Source of the DNA: Marivita sp.
GTDB taxonomy: Bacteria > Pseudomonadota > Alphaproteobacteria > Rhodobacterales > Rhodobacteraceae
Assembly: GCF_022763305.1 (NCBI RefSeq)
Contig: NZ_JALEGT010000015.1
Span: 1-50,584 of the forward strand
DNA length: 50,584 bases
Direction: 5' to 3'
Shown: positions 26,394 to 35,197 of the stretch, piece after piece
Position numbering within the stretch: position 1 is the stretch's first letter
Layout: every line of letters begins with the position of its first letter
The notes under the pieces: model-generated
Told to the model about the DNA's origin: nothing
What the model saw: only the letters and a program-made list of their open reading frames with translations
Database searches by the model: none
Translations under genes and position numbers: made by a program

Positions 26394-27542
26394 TCAGTGC
26401 GTCCGATCCAGCACCTCGACCGACAGGACCGTGGGCAAATGCCGGGCAATCTCGGCCCAGCTGTCGCCTTCGTCGAAGCTGGCAAAGACCGACCCGGAAT
26501 TGGTGCCGAAATAGACGCCCGCCCGTTCCTGCTGGTCGGTGGCCATCGCCTGCCGCAACACGGTGAAGTAGCACTGCTGAGGCAGCCCTGTGCGGCAATC
26601 CTGCCAGGTGTCGCCCCCATCACGCGACCGCCAGACGGCAGCCGCCGCATCAGGTGGATAGCGACCGGCGGAATCCCCGTTCAAAGGCAGCGTCCACAAC
26701 GTTTCTGGATCATGCGGATGTACAGCCACGGGAAAGCCAAAGGTCGACGGCAGCCCTTCGGTGATGTCGTCCCAATGACGGCCACCATCGCGTGATCGCC
26801 AGACCCCATGGTGGTTCTGCTGATAGAGCAGGTCGCTGCCCGCCGCGCGCACCATGTTGTGCACGCAATGCCCGATCTCACCATTCGATGGTGCCGCCGG
26901 GTGATGGTGATCCTGACAGGCCTCCGCATTCGACAACCGGTTGCGCCGGTCCCATGTCGCGCCACCATCCTCGGTCGCGAACACCCCGGCGGCAGAGATG
27001 CCAATCCACATCTTCCCCTGAACATCCGGATCCGGAACGATGGTATGAAGCACCATTCCCGCCGCGCCGGGGTTCCAAGTCTCCCGGGTCGGATGCTGCG
27101 AAATCCCTTCGACCATCTCGAACTGCGCGCCACCGTCCCGGCTCATCAGCAATTGCGCGGGGTTGGTCCCGGCATAAAGTGCACCGTGTACGTATTTCAC
27201 GGACCACACCGCCTTGAGCCCGTCAAATGGTGCTGGCGTGTCCTCCCAACCGATCATCGCGGCGAAACCCGGATCATTGGCGGCCCATTCGTCCATCTGG
27301 CCTTTCGACAGCTTTGTCAGCGTCCAGGACGCGCCGCCATCATCGGACACAAAGACACCGGCGCCGGACCAGTCACTGCCACCCCCTGCAGCCAGCCTCC
27401 CGGTCTCGGGATCGCCGCTGACATGGTTGATCGTCCAGCCCTCGCAATGGGGGCCAGACAGCGCCCAGTTTGCGCGACCATCTTGCGATGTCAGAAGAAA
27501 AGCGCCCTTGGTCGTGCCGACCAGTACCGTGATATCCGCCAT
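26394..27542 (-). CDS. BNR/Asp-box repeat (WD40/YVTN-like) beta-propeller protein
   Basis: 382 aa without signal peptide. At least five Asp-box motifs (S/T-x-D-x-G-x-x-W): S-D-D-G-G-A-S-W, T-E-D-G-G-A-T-W, S-R-D-G-G-R-H-W, S-R-D-G-G-D-T-W and the variants S-R-D-G-G-A-Q-F and S-F-D-E-G-D-S-W. This predicts a beta-propeller like those of sialidases and Ycf48-type factors, but I see no sialidase catalytic set, so an enzyme call is not justified. The ATG has GGGAGGG four bases upstream, inside a 9-bp hairpin. It is the first gene of a pair with the DUF1989 gene. Confidence 0.8.
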   Translation of the reverse strand: MADITVLVGTTKGAFLLTSQDGRANWALSGPHCEGWTINHVSGDPETGRLAAGGGSDWSGAGVFVSDDGGASWTLTKLSKGQMDEWAANDPGFAAMIGWEDTPAPFDGLKAVWSVKYVHGALYAGTNPAQLLMSRDGGAQFEMVEGISQHPTRETWNPGAAGMVLHTIVPDPDVQGKMWIGISAAGVFATEDGGATWDRRNRLSNAEACQDHHHPAAPSNGEIGHCVHNMVRAAGSDLLYQQNHHGVWRSRDGGRHWDDITEGLPSTFGFPVAVHPHDPETLWTLPLNGDSAGRYPPDAAAAVWRSRDGGDTWQDCRTGLPQQCYFTVLRQAMATDQQERAGVYFGTNSGSVFASFDEGDSWAEIARHLPTVLSVEVLDRTH

Positions 27543-27546
27543 GATG

Positions 27547-27569
27547 CCCTCCCGCAGATGGCGGGAGGG
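27547..27569 (-). promoter_or_regulatory. Hairpin sequestering the ribosome binding site of the BNR gene
   Basis: On the minus strand CCCTCCCGC-CATCT-GCGGGAGGG is a perfect 9-bp stem with a 5-base loop; the 3' arm contains the Shine-Dalgarno sequence, four bases before the ATG. No T tract follows, so a translational rather than termination role is likelier. Confidence 0.55.
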
Positions 27570-27590
27570 TACTCCTCTTGGCCGAGTCTC

Positions 27591-27611
27591 GATAGCGCGA
27601 AGTGCGCTATC
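27591..27611 (-). terminator. Hairpin at the end of the decarboxylase gene
   Basis: GATAGCGC, loop GAAGT, GCGCTATC: a perfect 8-bp stem overlapping the last bases of the decarboxylase stop codon. There is no T tract, so only a weak terminator or 3'-end stabiliser can be claimed. Confidence 0.4.
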
Positions 27612-28779
27612 AGATCGCGATCACGTCCAGCGGCGGGAAACCGTTGAAGCCAACCGACGCATAGGTCGAGGTATAGGCACCGCAGTTGCGGATCACGATG
27701 CGGTCACCCGACTGAAGGCCCAACGGCAACTGCACCGGCTGCTTTTCATACAACACGTCGGCGCTGTCGCAGGACGGACCGGCCAGAATACAGGCACCGG
27801 TCGGCTCGTGGTCACGGTCGGTGATGAACTGGTAGCGGATCGCTTCGTCCATGGTCTCCGCGAGACCCGAGAACTTGCCGATATCCAGATACACCCAGCG
27901 GTGCAACTCGCTGTCCGACTTGCGCGACACCAGCAACACTTCGGCGGCAATCGCACCCGCTTCGGCGACAAGGCCGCGACCCGGCTCTGCCATGATCGAC
28001 GGGATCTCGCCGAACTTGTCGTGGATCTGGCGCATCACATCCGACGCATAGGTCTGAGGCGCGTCCAGCTCCTGACCGTAGAAGGCCGGGAACCCACCCC
28101 CGATGTTGAGCAGCGTGAGGTCAAACCCATCCGCCTTGAGCCCGTGCCAAACGGACGCCACCTGATCCAGCGTTTCGCCCCACATCTCGGCACGGCGGGT
28201 CTGCGAGCCGACATGGAACGACAGGCCCACCGGCTTGAGACCGAGGTCAATGGCCAGACGGAAGAGCGACGGCGTCTTGTCCAGCGCACAGCCGAACTTG
28301 CGCGACAACGGCCAATCGGCGTGCAGCGACCCAACGATCAGGCGGATATAGACCGCAGCACCCGGCGCGTGCTGCGCCAGCTTGTGCAGCTCTTCTTCGG
28401 AATCCGCCGCGAAGTGGGTGATCCCGATCTCATGCGCCCAGGCAATGTCCGACGGGCGTTTCACGGTATTGCCAAACGACACACGCGACGCGTCCGCACC
28501 TGCGTTCAGGCACATCTCGATCTCGGCGCGCGACGCAGCGTCAAAGTTGCTGCCCAGCGCGACCAGGGTCTGCAGGATCTCCGGCGCCGGGTTTGCCTTG
28601 ACCGCATAGTGAATGCGCGCACGACCCAGACCCTGTGCCAGAGCCGCGTATTGACGTGCGACAGCCTCCGTGTCGATCACAAGCGTCGGGCGCTCGAAAC
28701 GATGGCTCAGGATGAAGGCCTCGGCGCGAGACACAGATGTTTCGTTGCGGGCGGAAAGCCCGGTTACGTATGCGTTCAT
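27610..28779 (-). CDS. Type III PLP-dependent ornithine/lysine decarboxylase
   Basis: 389 aa, alanine-racemase-fold decarboxylase. H-Y-A-V-K-A-N-P holds the PLP lysine (Lys61); further blocks are F-D-A-A-S-R-A-E-I, F-H-V-G-S-Q, L-N-I-G-G-G-F-P, A-E-P-G-R (phosphate site) and G-P-S-C-D-S-A-D with the active-site Cys and Asp. It makes putrescine and/or cadaverine. The sequence cannot by eye separate ornithine-only from dual ornithine/lysine activity. GGAGATGACC precedes the ATG, and a structured leader lies upstream, as is known for alphaproteobacterial speF-type genes. Confidence 0.9.
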   Translation of the reverse strand: MNAYVTGLSARNETSVSRAEAFILSHRFERPTLVIDTEAVARQYAALAQGLGRARIHYAVKANPAPEILQTLVALGSNFDAASRAEIEMCLNAGADASRVSFGNTVKRPSDIAWAHEIGITHFAADSEEELHKLAQHAPGAAVYIRLIVGSLHADWPLSRKFGCALDKTPSLFRLAIDLGLKPVGLSFHVGSQTRRAEMWGETLDQVASVWHGLKADGFDLTLLNIGGGFPAFYGQELDAPQTYASDVMRQIHDKFGEIPSIMAEPGRGLVAEAGAIAAEVLLVSRKSDSELHRWVYLDIGKFSGLAETMDEAIRYQFITDRDHEPTGACILAGPSCDSADVLYEKQPVQLPLGLQSGDRIVIRNCGAYTSTYASVGFNGFPPLDVIAI

Positions 28780-28960
28780 TGGTCATCTCCAATAGACCCG
28801 GCCATTCCGAATTATTCGGCACAGACCGCTCAGTTCTTTCAGAGACGTTACCGTCGCTACGTAACCGCGTGGGTGCAGGTCCTGCTTGCCCACCTCGCCA
28901 GAGGCGCGTGCGTTGGCGTCACTAACCGCGGATATGGAGTCGATTTTGAGTCGGTGCAAT
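28780..28960 (-). ncRNA. Structured leader of the decarboxylase (candidate speF-type RNA motif)
   Basis: The roughly 220-base leader is rich in inverted repeats on the minus strand: GTGGG...CCCAC enclosing GCAG-GAC-CTGC, GTTAC-GTAGCGACG-GTAAC, and CCGAA-TAA-TTCGG. A possible promoter TTGCAC-N17-CATATC lies near 28920-28950. A conserved RNA element named speF is known upstream of ornithine decarboxylase genes in alphaproteobacteria; position and structure fit, but I matched it by context, not by a covariance model. A 9-codon uORF (28805-28776) ends overlapping the decarboxylase ATG. Confidence 0.45.
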
Positions 28961-28998
28961 AGGAATTGTTTTTGCCGACTCTAAATAACAATCTCAGG

Positions 28999-29187
28999 TC
29001 ACTCCCGGCGTCGCAAACACACCACGGGGCTGGTTTCCGACGTCATTTCCGCCCCACAGAATGCACAGCGCCATTGCCCCGCCGCCGTCCTGCGCCACCG
29101 ACATTCCCGCGTCAGCGTTGTCGTCTTGTGCCGCCAGTAAAGATAGGCCAGCACGCCGAACAGAAGAAGGATCAGGAGGATAGGCAT
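28999..29187 (-). CDS. Small membrane protein with cysteine cluster
   Basis: 62 aa: one N-terminal hydrophobic helix (MPILLILLLFGVLAYLYW) followed by a basic linker and C-R-W-R-x(9)-C-A-F-C-G-x(11)-C, a zinc-ribbon-like set of four cysteines. AGGGGCC precedes the ATG. It sits downstream-proximal to sdhB but on its own side of two hairpins. I do not know its function; a small membrane-bound metal site is the natural inference. Confidence 0.6.
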   Translation of the reverse strand: MPILLILLLFGVLAYLYWRHKTTTLTRECRWRRTAAGQWRCAFCGAEMTSETSPVVCLRRRE

Positions 29188-29245
29188 GGCCCCTGTCTAT
29201 CGATTGCGCACCAGTCATTGCAACCGGATAGGCATAAACGAAGAA

Positions 29246-29300
29246 GGGGCTGACGTGCCGCCAGCCCCCTGCAAAATCCGAATTTTACCGATTGGTAAAA
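29246..29300 (-). terminator. Two hairpins downstream of sdhB
   Basis: First met by transcription from sdhB is TTTTACC-GATT-GGTAAAA (29283-29300), a perfect 7-bp AT-rich stem 18 bases beyond the stop. Next is GGGGCTG...CAGCCCC (29246-29268), a 7-bp stem followed on the minus strand by TTCTTCG. Together they probably end the sdhB transcript. Confidence 0.55.
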
Positions 29301-29318
29301 CCTTGGCGTCGTGACCGC

Positions 29319-30098
29319 TCAAACGTGCCGTTCGACCATCATCTTCTTGATCTCGGCAATCGCCTTGGCGGGGTTCAGACCCTTCGGACAGGTCTTGGCG
29401 CAGTTCATGATCGTGTGGCAGCGATAAAGCTTGAACGGATCTTCCAGATCGTCCAACCGTTCGCCAGTCGCCTCATCCCGGCTGTCGATGATCCAGCGAT
29501 ACGCATGAAGCAACGCGGCCGGTCCAAGATAGCGGTCGCCGTTCCACCAGTAGGACGGGCACGCCGTCGAACAGGACGCGCACATCACGCATTCATAAAG
29601 ACCGTCAAGCTTCTTGCGGTCCTCGATGGACTGCTTCCATTCCTTTGCCGGACGGTTCGTCTTGGTCTCGAGCCACGGCATGATCGACGCGTGCTGTGCA
29701 TAGAAATGGGTAAGGTCGGGGATCAGGTCCTTGACCACCGGCATGTGCGGCAGCGGGTAAATCTTCACGTCGCCGTCGATCTCGTCCAGACCGTAGATGC
29801 AGGCCAGCGTGTTGATCCCATCGATGTTCATCGCGCAGGACCCGCAGATCCCTTCGCGGCAGGACCGGCGGAATGTGAGCGTCGGATCGATCTCGTTCTT
29901 GATCTTGATCAGCGCGTCCAGAACCATCGGTCCGCATTTGTCCATGTCGACGAAATAGGTGTCCACGCGCGGGTTCTCGCCATCGTCCGGGTTCCAGCGG
30001 TAAATGCTGAATTTGCGCACGTTCTTCGCGCCTTCGGGCTTGGGCCATGTCTTGCCCGTGCGGATGGTCGAATTCTTGGGGAGCGTCAGTTGAACCAT
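29319..30098 (-). CDS. sdhB: Succinate dehydrogenase iron-sulfur subunit
   Basis: 259 aa from ATG 30098; the frame is open further upstream but non-protein-like. Three cluster motifs are intact: C-R-E-G-I-C-G-S-C (2Fe-2S), [12 protein letters not shown] (4Fe-4S) and [17 protein letters not shown] (3Fe-4S/4Fe-4S). It carries electrons from the flavin of SdhA to quinone in complex II. Unlike the usual sdhCDAB order without interruption, it is parted from sdhA by nearly 2.9 kb that includes two genes on the opposite strand, so it needs its own promoter in the 149 bases before it. Confidence 0.96.
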   Translation of the reverse strand: MVQLTLPKNSTIRTGKTWPKPEGAKNVRKFSIYRWNPDDGENPRVDTYFVDMDKCGPMVLDALIKIKNEIDPTLTFRRSCREGICGSCAMNIDGINTLACIYGLDEIDGDVKIYPLPHMPVVKDLIPDLTHFYAQHASIMPWLETKTNRPAKEWKQSIEDRKKLDGLYECVMCASCSTACPSYWWNGDRYLGPAALLHAYRWIIDSRDEATGERLDDLEDPFKLYRCHTIMNCAKTCPKGLNPAKAIAEIKKMMVERHV

Positions 30099-30247
30099 GG
30101 TAAACTCTGTTGCCTTCCTGCCATCGTCTTCGGGATGCTGAAAAAAAGCGGCATCGCTGCTGTGGCGAATGGTATATCTTCGACGTGTCACGTCTACGGG
30201 ATCGTGGCCAAAAATAACAGGCAAACACAGGCAAAAAGAGACCAAAG

Positions 30248-31318
30248 ATGCAAAATGCCGCAGCGGCGAAGGCCCTGACACGGAACAGGAAAATGCTGTG
30301 TCTGCCATCCACGGCGGGCAATCCCTATCAATCCTTGCTCTATTCGAAACTGCCCAAAGGTTTCGACAGCGAATTCGCCGGCCCCGGCGGTCTTGACCTG
30401 CTCGCCAGCGGGGATTTCAGCGTTGTCCACCTTCACTGGGACGACCGCATGTTCGGCCGCTCTGAAGACGCAGCCGCGAATGCGGCAGACCTTGACCTGG
30501 CGCTGAACACGCTGCGGCGTTTCAGGCAGGATGGTGGACGGATCGTCTGGACCATCCACAATGAAGCACCGCACAAGGCCCGCGATCTGGAGACCTTCCA
30601 GCGTGCCAGACAAGAACTGAGCACATTGGCCGATGCGATCCATGTCCATGCCGACCACGCCGCCGATCACATGGCGGACACCTATGGAACACCGCGCTCG
30701 AAACTCCACGTGATCCCGCATCCAAGCTATCTCGGCGCTTACGAACCGGCGGCCAGAACGCTCTTGCGCAAACTGACCAGGTCGGACAGACGCCAGTTCC
30801 TGTTCTTCGGCATGTTCCGTGGCCCCAAAGGCATCCACACCATCACCGATGTGGCCGGAAAGCTGAGCAAACGTCAGGTACCCTATCACCTGCGCATGTA
30901 CGGCAAGGCGTTTTCCTCGCAGGCCCGGATGCTGCGCATGCTGGACGCAAACCCGAATGTCGATCTGCGCACCGACCGCATCCCAGACGAAGACATCCCC
31001 GGCATCTTCGGCGCGTCCCATGTCTTTCTCGCACCCTACCAATCCATGTTCACCTCTGGATCGGTGATGCTGGCGCTGACCTTCGGCTTGCCGATCATCG
31101 GCCCGAACATCCGTGAATTGCGCGAAACCACACCCGAGGCCTGTCACGACCTGCTCTATGACCCGGCTTCGCCGCGCGGCCTCATCCGCAGCATGCTGCA
31201 GTTCATCGAGATGTCTGACACGGACCTGCGCAAACTGCGCAAGGCCTGTTTCGATTTCGCCAAGGATCGCGCACCGGACAAGATCGGCACCCAGGTCGCC
31301 AAACTCCTTACCCAGTAA
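30248..31318 (+). CDS. Glycosyltransferase (GT-B fold, group 1-like)
   Basis: 356 aa. N-terminal half: V-V-H-L-H-W-D-D-R, then T-I-H-N-E-A-P-H. C-terminal half: [18 protein letters not shown] and [24 protein letters not shown], which corresponds to the nucleotide-sugar binding region of GT4-like transferases. It probably adds a sugar to a surface polysaccharide or lipid. No signal peptide. It is followed after 19 bases by an FkbM-type methyltransferase; the pair lies within the succinate dehydrogenase region, on the opposite strand. Confidence 0.75.
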   Translation: MQNAAAAKALTRNRKMLCLPSTAGNPYQSLLYSKLPKGFDSEFAGPGGLDLLASGDFSVVHLHWDDRMFGRSEDAAANAADLDLALNTLRRFRQDGGRIVWTIHNEAPHKARDLETFQRARQELSTLADAIHVHADHAADHMADTYGTPRSKLHVIPHPSYLGAYEPAARTLLRKLTRSDRRQFLFFGMFRGPKGIHTITDVAGKLSKRQVPYHLRMYGKAFSSQARMLRMLDANPNVDLRTDRIPDEDIPGIFGASHVFLAPYQSMFTSGSVMLALTFGLPIIGPNIRELRETTPEACHDLLYDPASPRGLIRSMLQFIEMSDTDLRKLRKACFDFAKDRAPDKIGTQVAKLLTQ

Positions 31319-31337
31319 TCCCTTTCGAAAGTTCCCC

Positions 31338-32201
31338 ATGCAGACCGCGTTCGCCAACCGTATCCGAACCCTACGCGCTGCCCTGCGCTATGATGACAAG
31401 CTGCACATCACCGATGTCGGTGCCAATCCGATGCATTTCGAAGCGCCCTACAAGGATCTTCAGGAAAACGGCGATGTGGTGATCACGGGGTTCGATCCAC
31501 AGGCCGAAACGCTGGTCACGCTCACCGAAGGACGCGGCGAAGGCGACCGTTACCTGCCCCATGCCATCGGGGACGGCAAGACCCACACTCTGAACGTCTA
31601 CAAAGGCTCAGGCCTGACCTCGCTTCTGTCCATACGCAGGCCGACGCTTTTCTTCCTCATGGGTCTCAAACGCGCCGCCCAACTGGTCGAAACCGCAGAA
31701 ATGGAAACGCGCCGTCTGGATGACCTTGACGATATTCAGCGGATCGACCTGCTCAAGATCGACATTCAGGGCGCGGAAAAGATGGTGTTCGAGAACGGCG
31801 AGACCAAAATCGCTTCAGCCGTCGCCGTGCATTCGGAAATCAATTTCTTCCCGCTCTATGACGATCAGCCCAGCTTTGGCGACATCGACGTGACCCTGCG
31901 CAAGCTCGGCTTTGTCCCTCATTCCTTCTATCACACGGTCGCGCGCCACGTCCGGTCCCGCTACCTGGGGCACTTGAACGATGCGCACCGCACCCATCTT
32001 CTGGACGGAGACATCCTTTATTTCCGCGACCTGTCCCGCCCCGATGACCTGACCAGCGACCAGTTGCGCAAAATGGCGCTGATCGCGGATGGGATCTACG
32101 GGTTCACGGATTACGCATTGCGATGTCTGGATGAACTCGAACGTCGCAAAGAAGCGGATGAAGCTGCCATCCTCGCCTATATCGACGCGGTTAACGGCTA
32201 A
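31338..32201 (+). CDS. FkbM-family SAM-dependent methyltransferase
   Basis: 287 aa from ATG 31338; the frame is open earlier but overlaps the glycosyltransferase. SAM-binding block I-T-D-V-G-A-N-P near residue 25, a later D-L-L-K-I-D-I-Q-G-A-E-K motif, which is the hallmark of FkbM methyltransferases, and V-H-S-E-I-N-F-F-P-L-Y. Such enzymes O-methylate sugars in polysaccharides or natural products, which fits the adjacent glycosyltransferase. Its stop overlaps that of the convergent small lipoprotein gene. Confidence 0.8.
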   Translation: MQTAFANRIRTLRAALRYDDKLHITDVGANPMHFEAPYKDLQENGDVVITGFDPQAETLVTLTEGRGEGDRYLPHAIGDGKTHTLNVYKGSGLTSLLSIRRPTLFFLMGLKRAAQLVETAEMETRRLDDLDDIQRIDLLKIDIQGAEKMVFENGETKIASAVAVHSEINFFPLYDDQPSFGDIDVTLRKLGFVPHSFYHTVARHVRSRYLGHLNDAHRTHLLDGDILYFRDLSRPDDLTSDQLRKMALIADGIYGFTDYALRCLDELERRKEADEAAILAYIDAVNG

Positions 32202-32524
32202 AGCCGCTGGTTCAGCAGAGCCGGCAACCCTTCGACGGCAAGGCATCGGACCGTTTCGGGTTTGGACAGGATGTCCGTCACGATCTGCACGGTACTCTCG
32301 GTCGGACCTGTCACCGTGTCCAGCGCCAGCGCCCGTATCTGCACCGCGCTTGCGTTGTCGATCACGCAGTCCAGAGCGGGCTCCAGAGGTACACCGGGGA
32401 ACCGCTCGATCAGAACAGGCGTGATCGCCGACCGCGCTGCATCACGCGCGATCTGATCCTGTACCTGCGGCGAACAGGCCGCAAGCATCACCCCAAAGGC
32501 AGTCAGGATCAGGGTCTTAAGCAA
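32198..32524 (-). CDS. Small predicted lipoprotein
   Basis: 108 aa from a TTG start at 32524 with GGAGG nine bases upstream. N terminus has a lipoprotein signal peptide (LKTLILTAFGVML) and lipobox A-A-C. The mature part has two further cysteines (L-D-C-V-I-D and V-R-C-L-A). The family is not recognised. The start overlaps the end of the upstream gene by 16 bases, suggesting coupling in the unit that continues from sdhA. Confidence 0.7.
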   Translation of the reverse strand: MLKTLILTAFGVMLAACSPQVQDQIARDAARSAITPVLIERFPGVPLEPALDCVIDNASAVQIRALALDTVTGPTESTVQIVTDILSKPETVRCLAVEGLPALLNQRL

Positions 32525-32880
32525 TATTGCGCGCCTCCGAACAACACCGGTGCGTCCTGTGTACAGCCGAACGAGCGTTCACCAAGCTGCTCCCGACGCA
32601 TGTCGGCAAGAATTTGCTCCCGGTCGCGGGATGCCGCCGTTTTGGACGGCGGCGTACCGTAGGTGTAATGGACGACCGTTGCATCGCCCGCGCCGACGGT
32701 TTCGACCTCATAGGTCCCGCCATGTGCCTTGGCCAGGGTACAGGCGTTTATCGCATCTGCGCCCGCCTGCGTTCCGCCAAGCCCGACCACCGGGGTGGCT
32801 TTGGGCAGACCATCCATGAATGACCGTCCGCGCACCTTCAAAGAGAGCGAATACGTGCCCGGAGCCTTGGTTTCCTGCAT
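32509..32880 (-). CDS. Hypothetical protein, probable body of a TAG-split lipoprotein
   Basis: 123 codons starting at ATG 32880. There is no ribosome binding site before this ATG. The frame continues upstream through TGC and a TAG directly into a 34-codon lipoprotein signal ORF (32884-32988). The sequence has no signal of its own, yet contains cysteines (I-N-A-C, F-G-C-T, Q-Y-C-L) as expected for an exported protein, and a Gly/Ala-rich centre. It may be translated by re-initiation, or be the body of a disrupted gene. Family not recognised. Confidence 0.6.
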   Translation of the reverse strand: MQETKAPGTYSLSLKVRGRSFMDGLPKATPVVGLGGTQAGADAINACTLAKAHGGTYEVETVGAGDATVVHYTYGTPPSKTAASRDREQILADMRREQLGERSFGCTQDAPVLFGGAQYCLRP

Positions 32881-32883
32881 GCA

Positions 32884-32988
32884 CTAACGCGCGATGCGTT
32901 CACCTGCTTCGGGCGTAACCGCCGGTTGCGGTCCAGTGCAACCGGACAGCCCAAAAACCAAAAGCACCGCTGCGGGCACAATCCGCAT
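32884..32988 (-). CDS. 34-aa ORF with lipoprotein signal peptide, directly coupled to sdhA
   Basis: ATG 32988 overlaps the sdhA stop (TGATG). Product: basic start M-R, hydrophobic IVPAAVLLVFG, lipobox L-S-G-C, then 17 residues to TAG at 32884-32886. Clean lipoprotein signal and coupling argue that it is translated. As a complete product the mature lipopeptide would have only 18 residues. The next two codons are TGC and the ATG of the following ORF in the same frame, so the pair may be one gene with an amber codon. Confidence 0.6.
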   Translation of the reverse strand: MRIVPAAVLLVFGLSGCTGPQPAVTPEAGERIAR

Positions 32989-34793
32989 CAGAACGTACGT
33001 TCCTTCGGCTTGATCTTCTCAAGCGAGATCCCGCCCTGCTCTTCCGTCGTCAGCGGGTCTTTCACCACCGGACGATAGGTCAGGTCGATCTGGTTGCCCT
33101 CAACCCGCGCGATGGTGTGCACGCGCCAGTTCTCATCGTCCCGCGCGGTGAAATCCTCGTGCGCATGCGCACCGCGGCTTTCTTTGCGCGCCTCGGCACC
33201 GGCGATCGTCGCCAGCGCGTTGGGCATCAGGTTGGTCAGTTCCAGCGTTTCCATCAGGTCACTGTTCCAGACAAGGCTGCGGTCGGTGACCTTGAGGTCG
33301 TCCATCTTGCCCGCAATCGTGACCATCTTGTCGAGACCTTCCTTCATGGTCTTCGACGTACGAAACACAGCGGCATCCGCCTGCATCGTCTTCTGCATCT
33401 CAAGCCGCAGTTCGGCGGTCGGGATGGTCCCCTTGGCATTGCGCAGCCCGTCGAAGCGGTCGAACGCCTTGTCCACCGACGCGGTGTTGGTCGACGGCAC
33501 GGCGCTGTCGCGGTCCACAACCTTGCCTGCGCGGATGGCCGCAGCCCGGCCGAACACCACAAGGTCGATCAGCGAGTTGGAACCCAAACGGTTGGCACCA
33601 TGCACCGACGCACAGCCCGCCTCGCCAACGGCCATCAGGCCGGGCACGACCGCGTTCGGGTCGTCCTTGGTCGGGTTCAGCACCTCGCCCCAGTAGTTGG
33701 TCGGAATACCGCCCATGTTGTAATGCACCGTCGGCAGAACCGGGATCGGTTCTTTGGTGACGTCGACACCGGCGAAGATCTTGGCGCTTTCCGAAATGCC
33801 GGGCAGGCGCTCGGCCAAAGCCTCTTTCGGCAGGTGCGACAGGTTCAGGTGGATATGGTCGCCCTCTGCGCCCACACCGCGACCTTCGCGGATTTCCATC
33901 GTCATCGACCGGCTGACATAGTCACGCGGCGCAAGGTCCTTGTAGTTGGGCGCATAGCGCTCCATGAACCGCTCGCCTTCGGAGTTGGTGAGGTATCCAC
34001 CTTCCCCGCGTGCGCCCTCGGTGATCAGACAGCCCGAGCCGTAGATGCCCGTCGGGTGGAACTGCACGAACTCCATGTCCTGAAGCGGCAGACCAGCGCG
34101 GGCCACCATGCCACCACCATCACCGGTGCAGGTATGGGCGCTTGTCGCGCTGAAATAGGCGCGGCCATAGCCGCCCGTCGCCAGCACCACCATCTTGGCG
34201 TTGAAGACATGCATCGTGCCGTCGTCAAGCTTCCAGCAGATGACACCGGTGCAGGCGCCGTCGTATGACATGATCAGGTCGATGGCGAAATATTCGATGT
34301 AGAACTCGGCGTTGTTCTTCAGCGACTGACCATAGAGCGTGTGCAGGATCGCATGGCCGGTCCGGTCCGCCGCCGCACAGGTGCGCTGCACGGGCGGGCC
34401 TTCACCGAACTCGGTGGTGTGACCGCCGAACGGACGCTGGTAGATCTTGCCTTCCTCGGTGCGCGAGAACGGCACGCCGTAATGTTCAAGCTCGTAAACC
34501 GCCTTGGGCGCTTCACGGGCGAGGTATTCCATCGCGTCCGTATCGCCCAGCCAGTCCGACCCTTTCACGGTGTCGTACATGTGCCACTGCCAGTGGTCCG
34601 GGCCCATGTTGGAGAGCGATGCGGCAATCCCGCCCTGCGCCGCCACCGTGTGCGACCGGGTCGGGAACACCTTGGTCACGCAAGCTGTGCGCAATCCCTG
34701 TTCGGCCATGCCAAGCGTGGCGCGCAGACCTGCGCCGCCTGCGCCGACGACCACGACGTCATATTCATGCGTCTCGTATTCGTATGCAGCCAT
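32988..34793 (-). CDS. sdhA: Succinate dehydrogenase flavoprotein subunit
   Basis: 601 aa from ATG 34793. [11 protein letters not shown] is the FAD-binding Rossmann motif; [10 protein letters not shown] contains the histidine that carries covalent [14 protein letters not shown] is the active-site loop, and [13 protein letters not shown] is the C-terminal FAD motif. It oxidises succinate to fumarate in complex II at the inner membrane. A TTG at 34817 overlaps the sdhD stop but is less likely. The sdhCDA unit is controlled from upstream of sdhC. Confidence 0.97.
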   Translation of the reverse strand: MAAYEYETHEYDVVVVGAGGAGLRATLGMAEQGLRTACVTKVFPTRSHTVAAQGGIAASLSNMGPDHWQWHMYDTVKGSDWLGDTDAMEYLAREAPKAVYELEHYGVPFSRTEEGKIYQRPFGGHTTEFGEGPPVQRTCAAADRTGHAILHTLYGQSLKNNAEFYIEYFAIDLIMSYDGACTGVICWKLDDGTMHVFNAKMVVLATGGYGRAYFSATSAHTCTGDGGGMVARAGLPLQDMEFVQFHPTGIYGSGCLITEGARGEGGYLTNSEGERFMERYAPNYKDLAPRDYVSRSMTMEIREGRGVGAEGDHIHLNLSHLPKEALAERLPGISESAKIFAGVDVTKEPIPVLPTVHYNMGGIPTNYWGEVLNPTKDDPNAVVPGLMAVGEAGCASVHGANRLGSNSLIDLVVFGRAAAIRAGKVVDRDSAVPSTNTASVDKAFDRFDGLRNAKGTIPTAELRLEMQKTMQADAAVFRTSKTMKEGLDKMVTIAGKMDDLKVTDRSLVWNSDLMETLELTNLMPNALATIAGAEARKESRGAHAHEDFTARDDENWRVHTIARVEGNQIDLTYRPVVKDPLTTEEQGGISLEKIKPKERTF

Positions 34794-34813
34794 GTTGCTG
34801 GAAACTCCGCTAG

Positions 34814-35185
34814 TCAAAGGGCCATCTTGGCGATGGCAAAGATGCCCACGGCAGCCGCGCCGTAGCTGATGCAGGTCATGCCGAGGATCAGGATTTTCTC
34901 CCAGATGCCATGCACATAGTCTTCGATCAGAACCTGGAAACCGTCATTGAAGTGCTTGAACCCCACGATCAGGGTCAGAGCCGCGATGATCGCCGGGAAC
35001 GGGCGGGCGTAATAGGCCTGCACCTCCTCGAACGACGAACCTAGAATGCCGCCGAACGTGAAGACGAAGAACGGGATCAGAACAAGCAGCGCGACGGACG
35101 ATTTCTTCATCGCCCAGAAATGCTCGGTCCCGGATTTAGCTGCACCCATGCCGATGGCGCGTTTGCGGTCAGTCAGAAAAGCCAT
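34814..35185 (-). CDS. sdhD: Succinate dehydrogenase membrane anchor subunit SdhD
   Basis: 123 aa with three hydrophobic helices. H-F-W-A-M-K is near the first helix; [19 protein letters not shown] holds the conserved heme/quinone-site His and Asp. AAGGGGGC precedes the ATG. It anchors SdhAB to the membrane with SdhC. Confidence 0.92.
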   Translation of the reverse strand: MAFLTDRKRAIGMGAAKSGTEHFWAMKKSSVALLVLIPFFVFTFGGILGSSFEEVQAYYARPFPAIIAALTLIVGFKHFNDGFQVLIEDYVHGIWEKILILGMTCISYGAAAVGIFAIAKMAL

Positions 35186-35197
35186 GTTGCGCCCCCT

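Noticed and set aside
26394-27542. Sialidase
   Set aside because: Asp-boxes are present, but the arginine triad, Tyr/Glu pair and FRIP-type motif of sialidases are not seen.
30182-30194. 13-bp palindrome GACGTG-T-CACGTC before the glycosyltransferase
   Set aside because: Symmetric and near a promoter position, but single and short; in GC-rich DNA such palindromes occur by chance.
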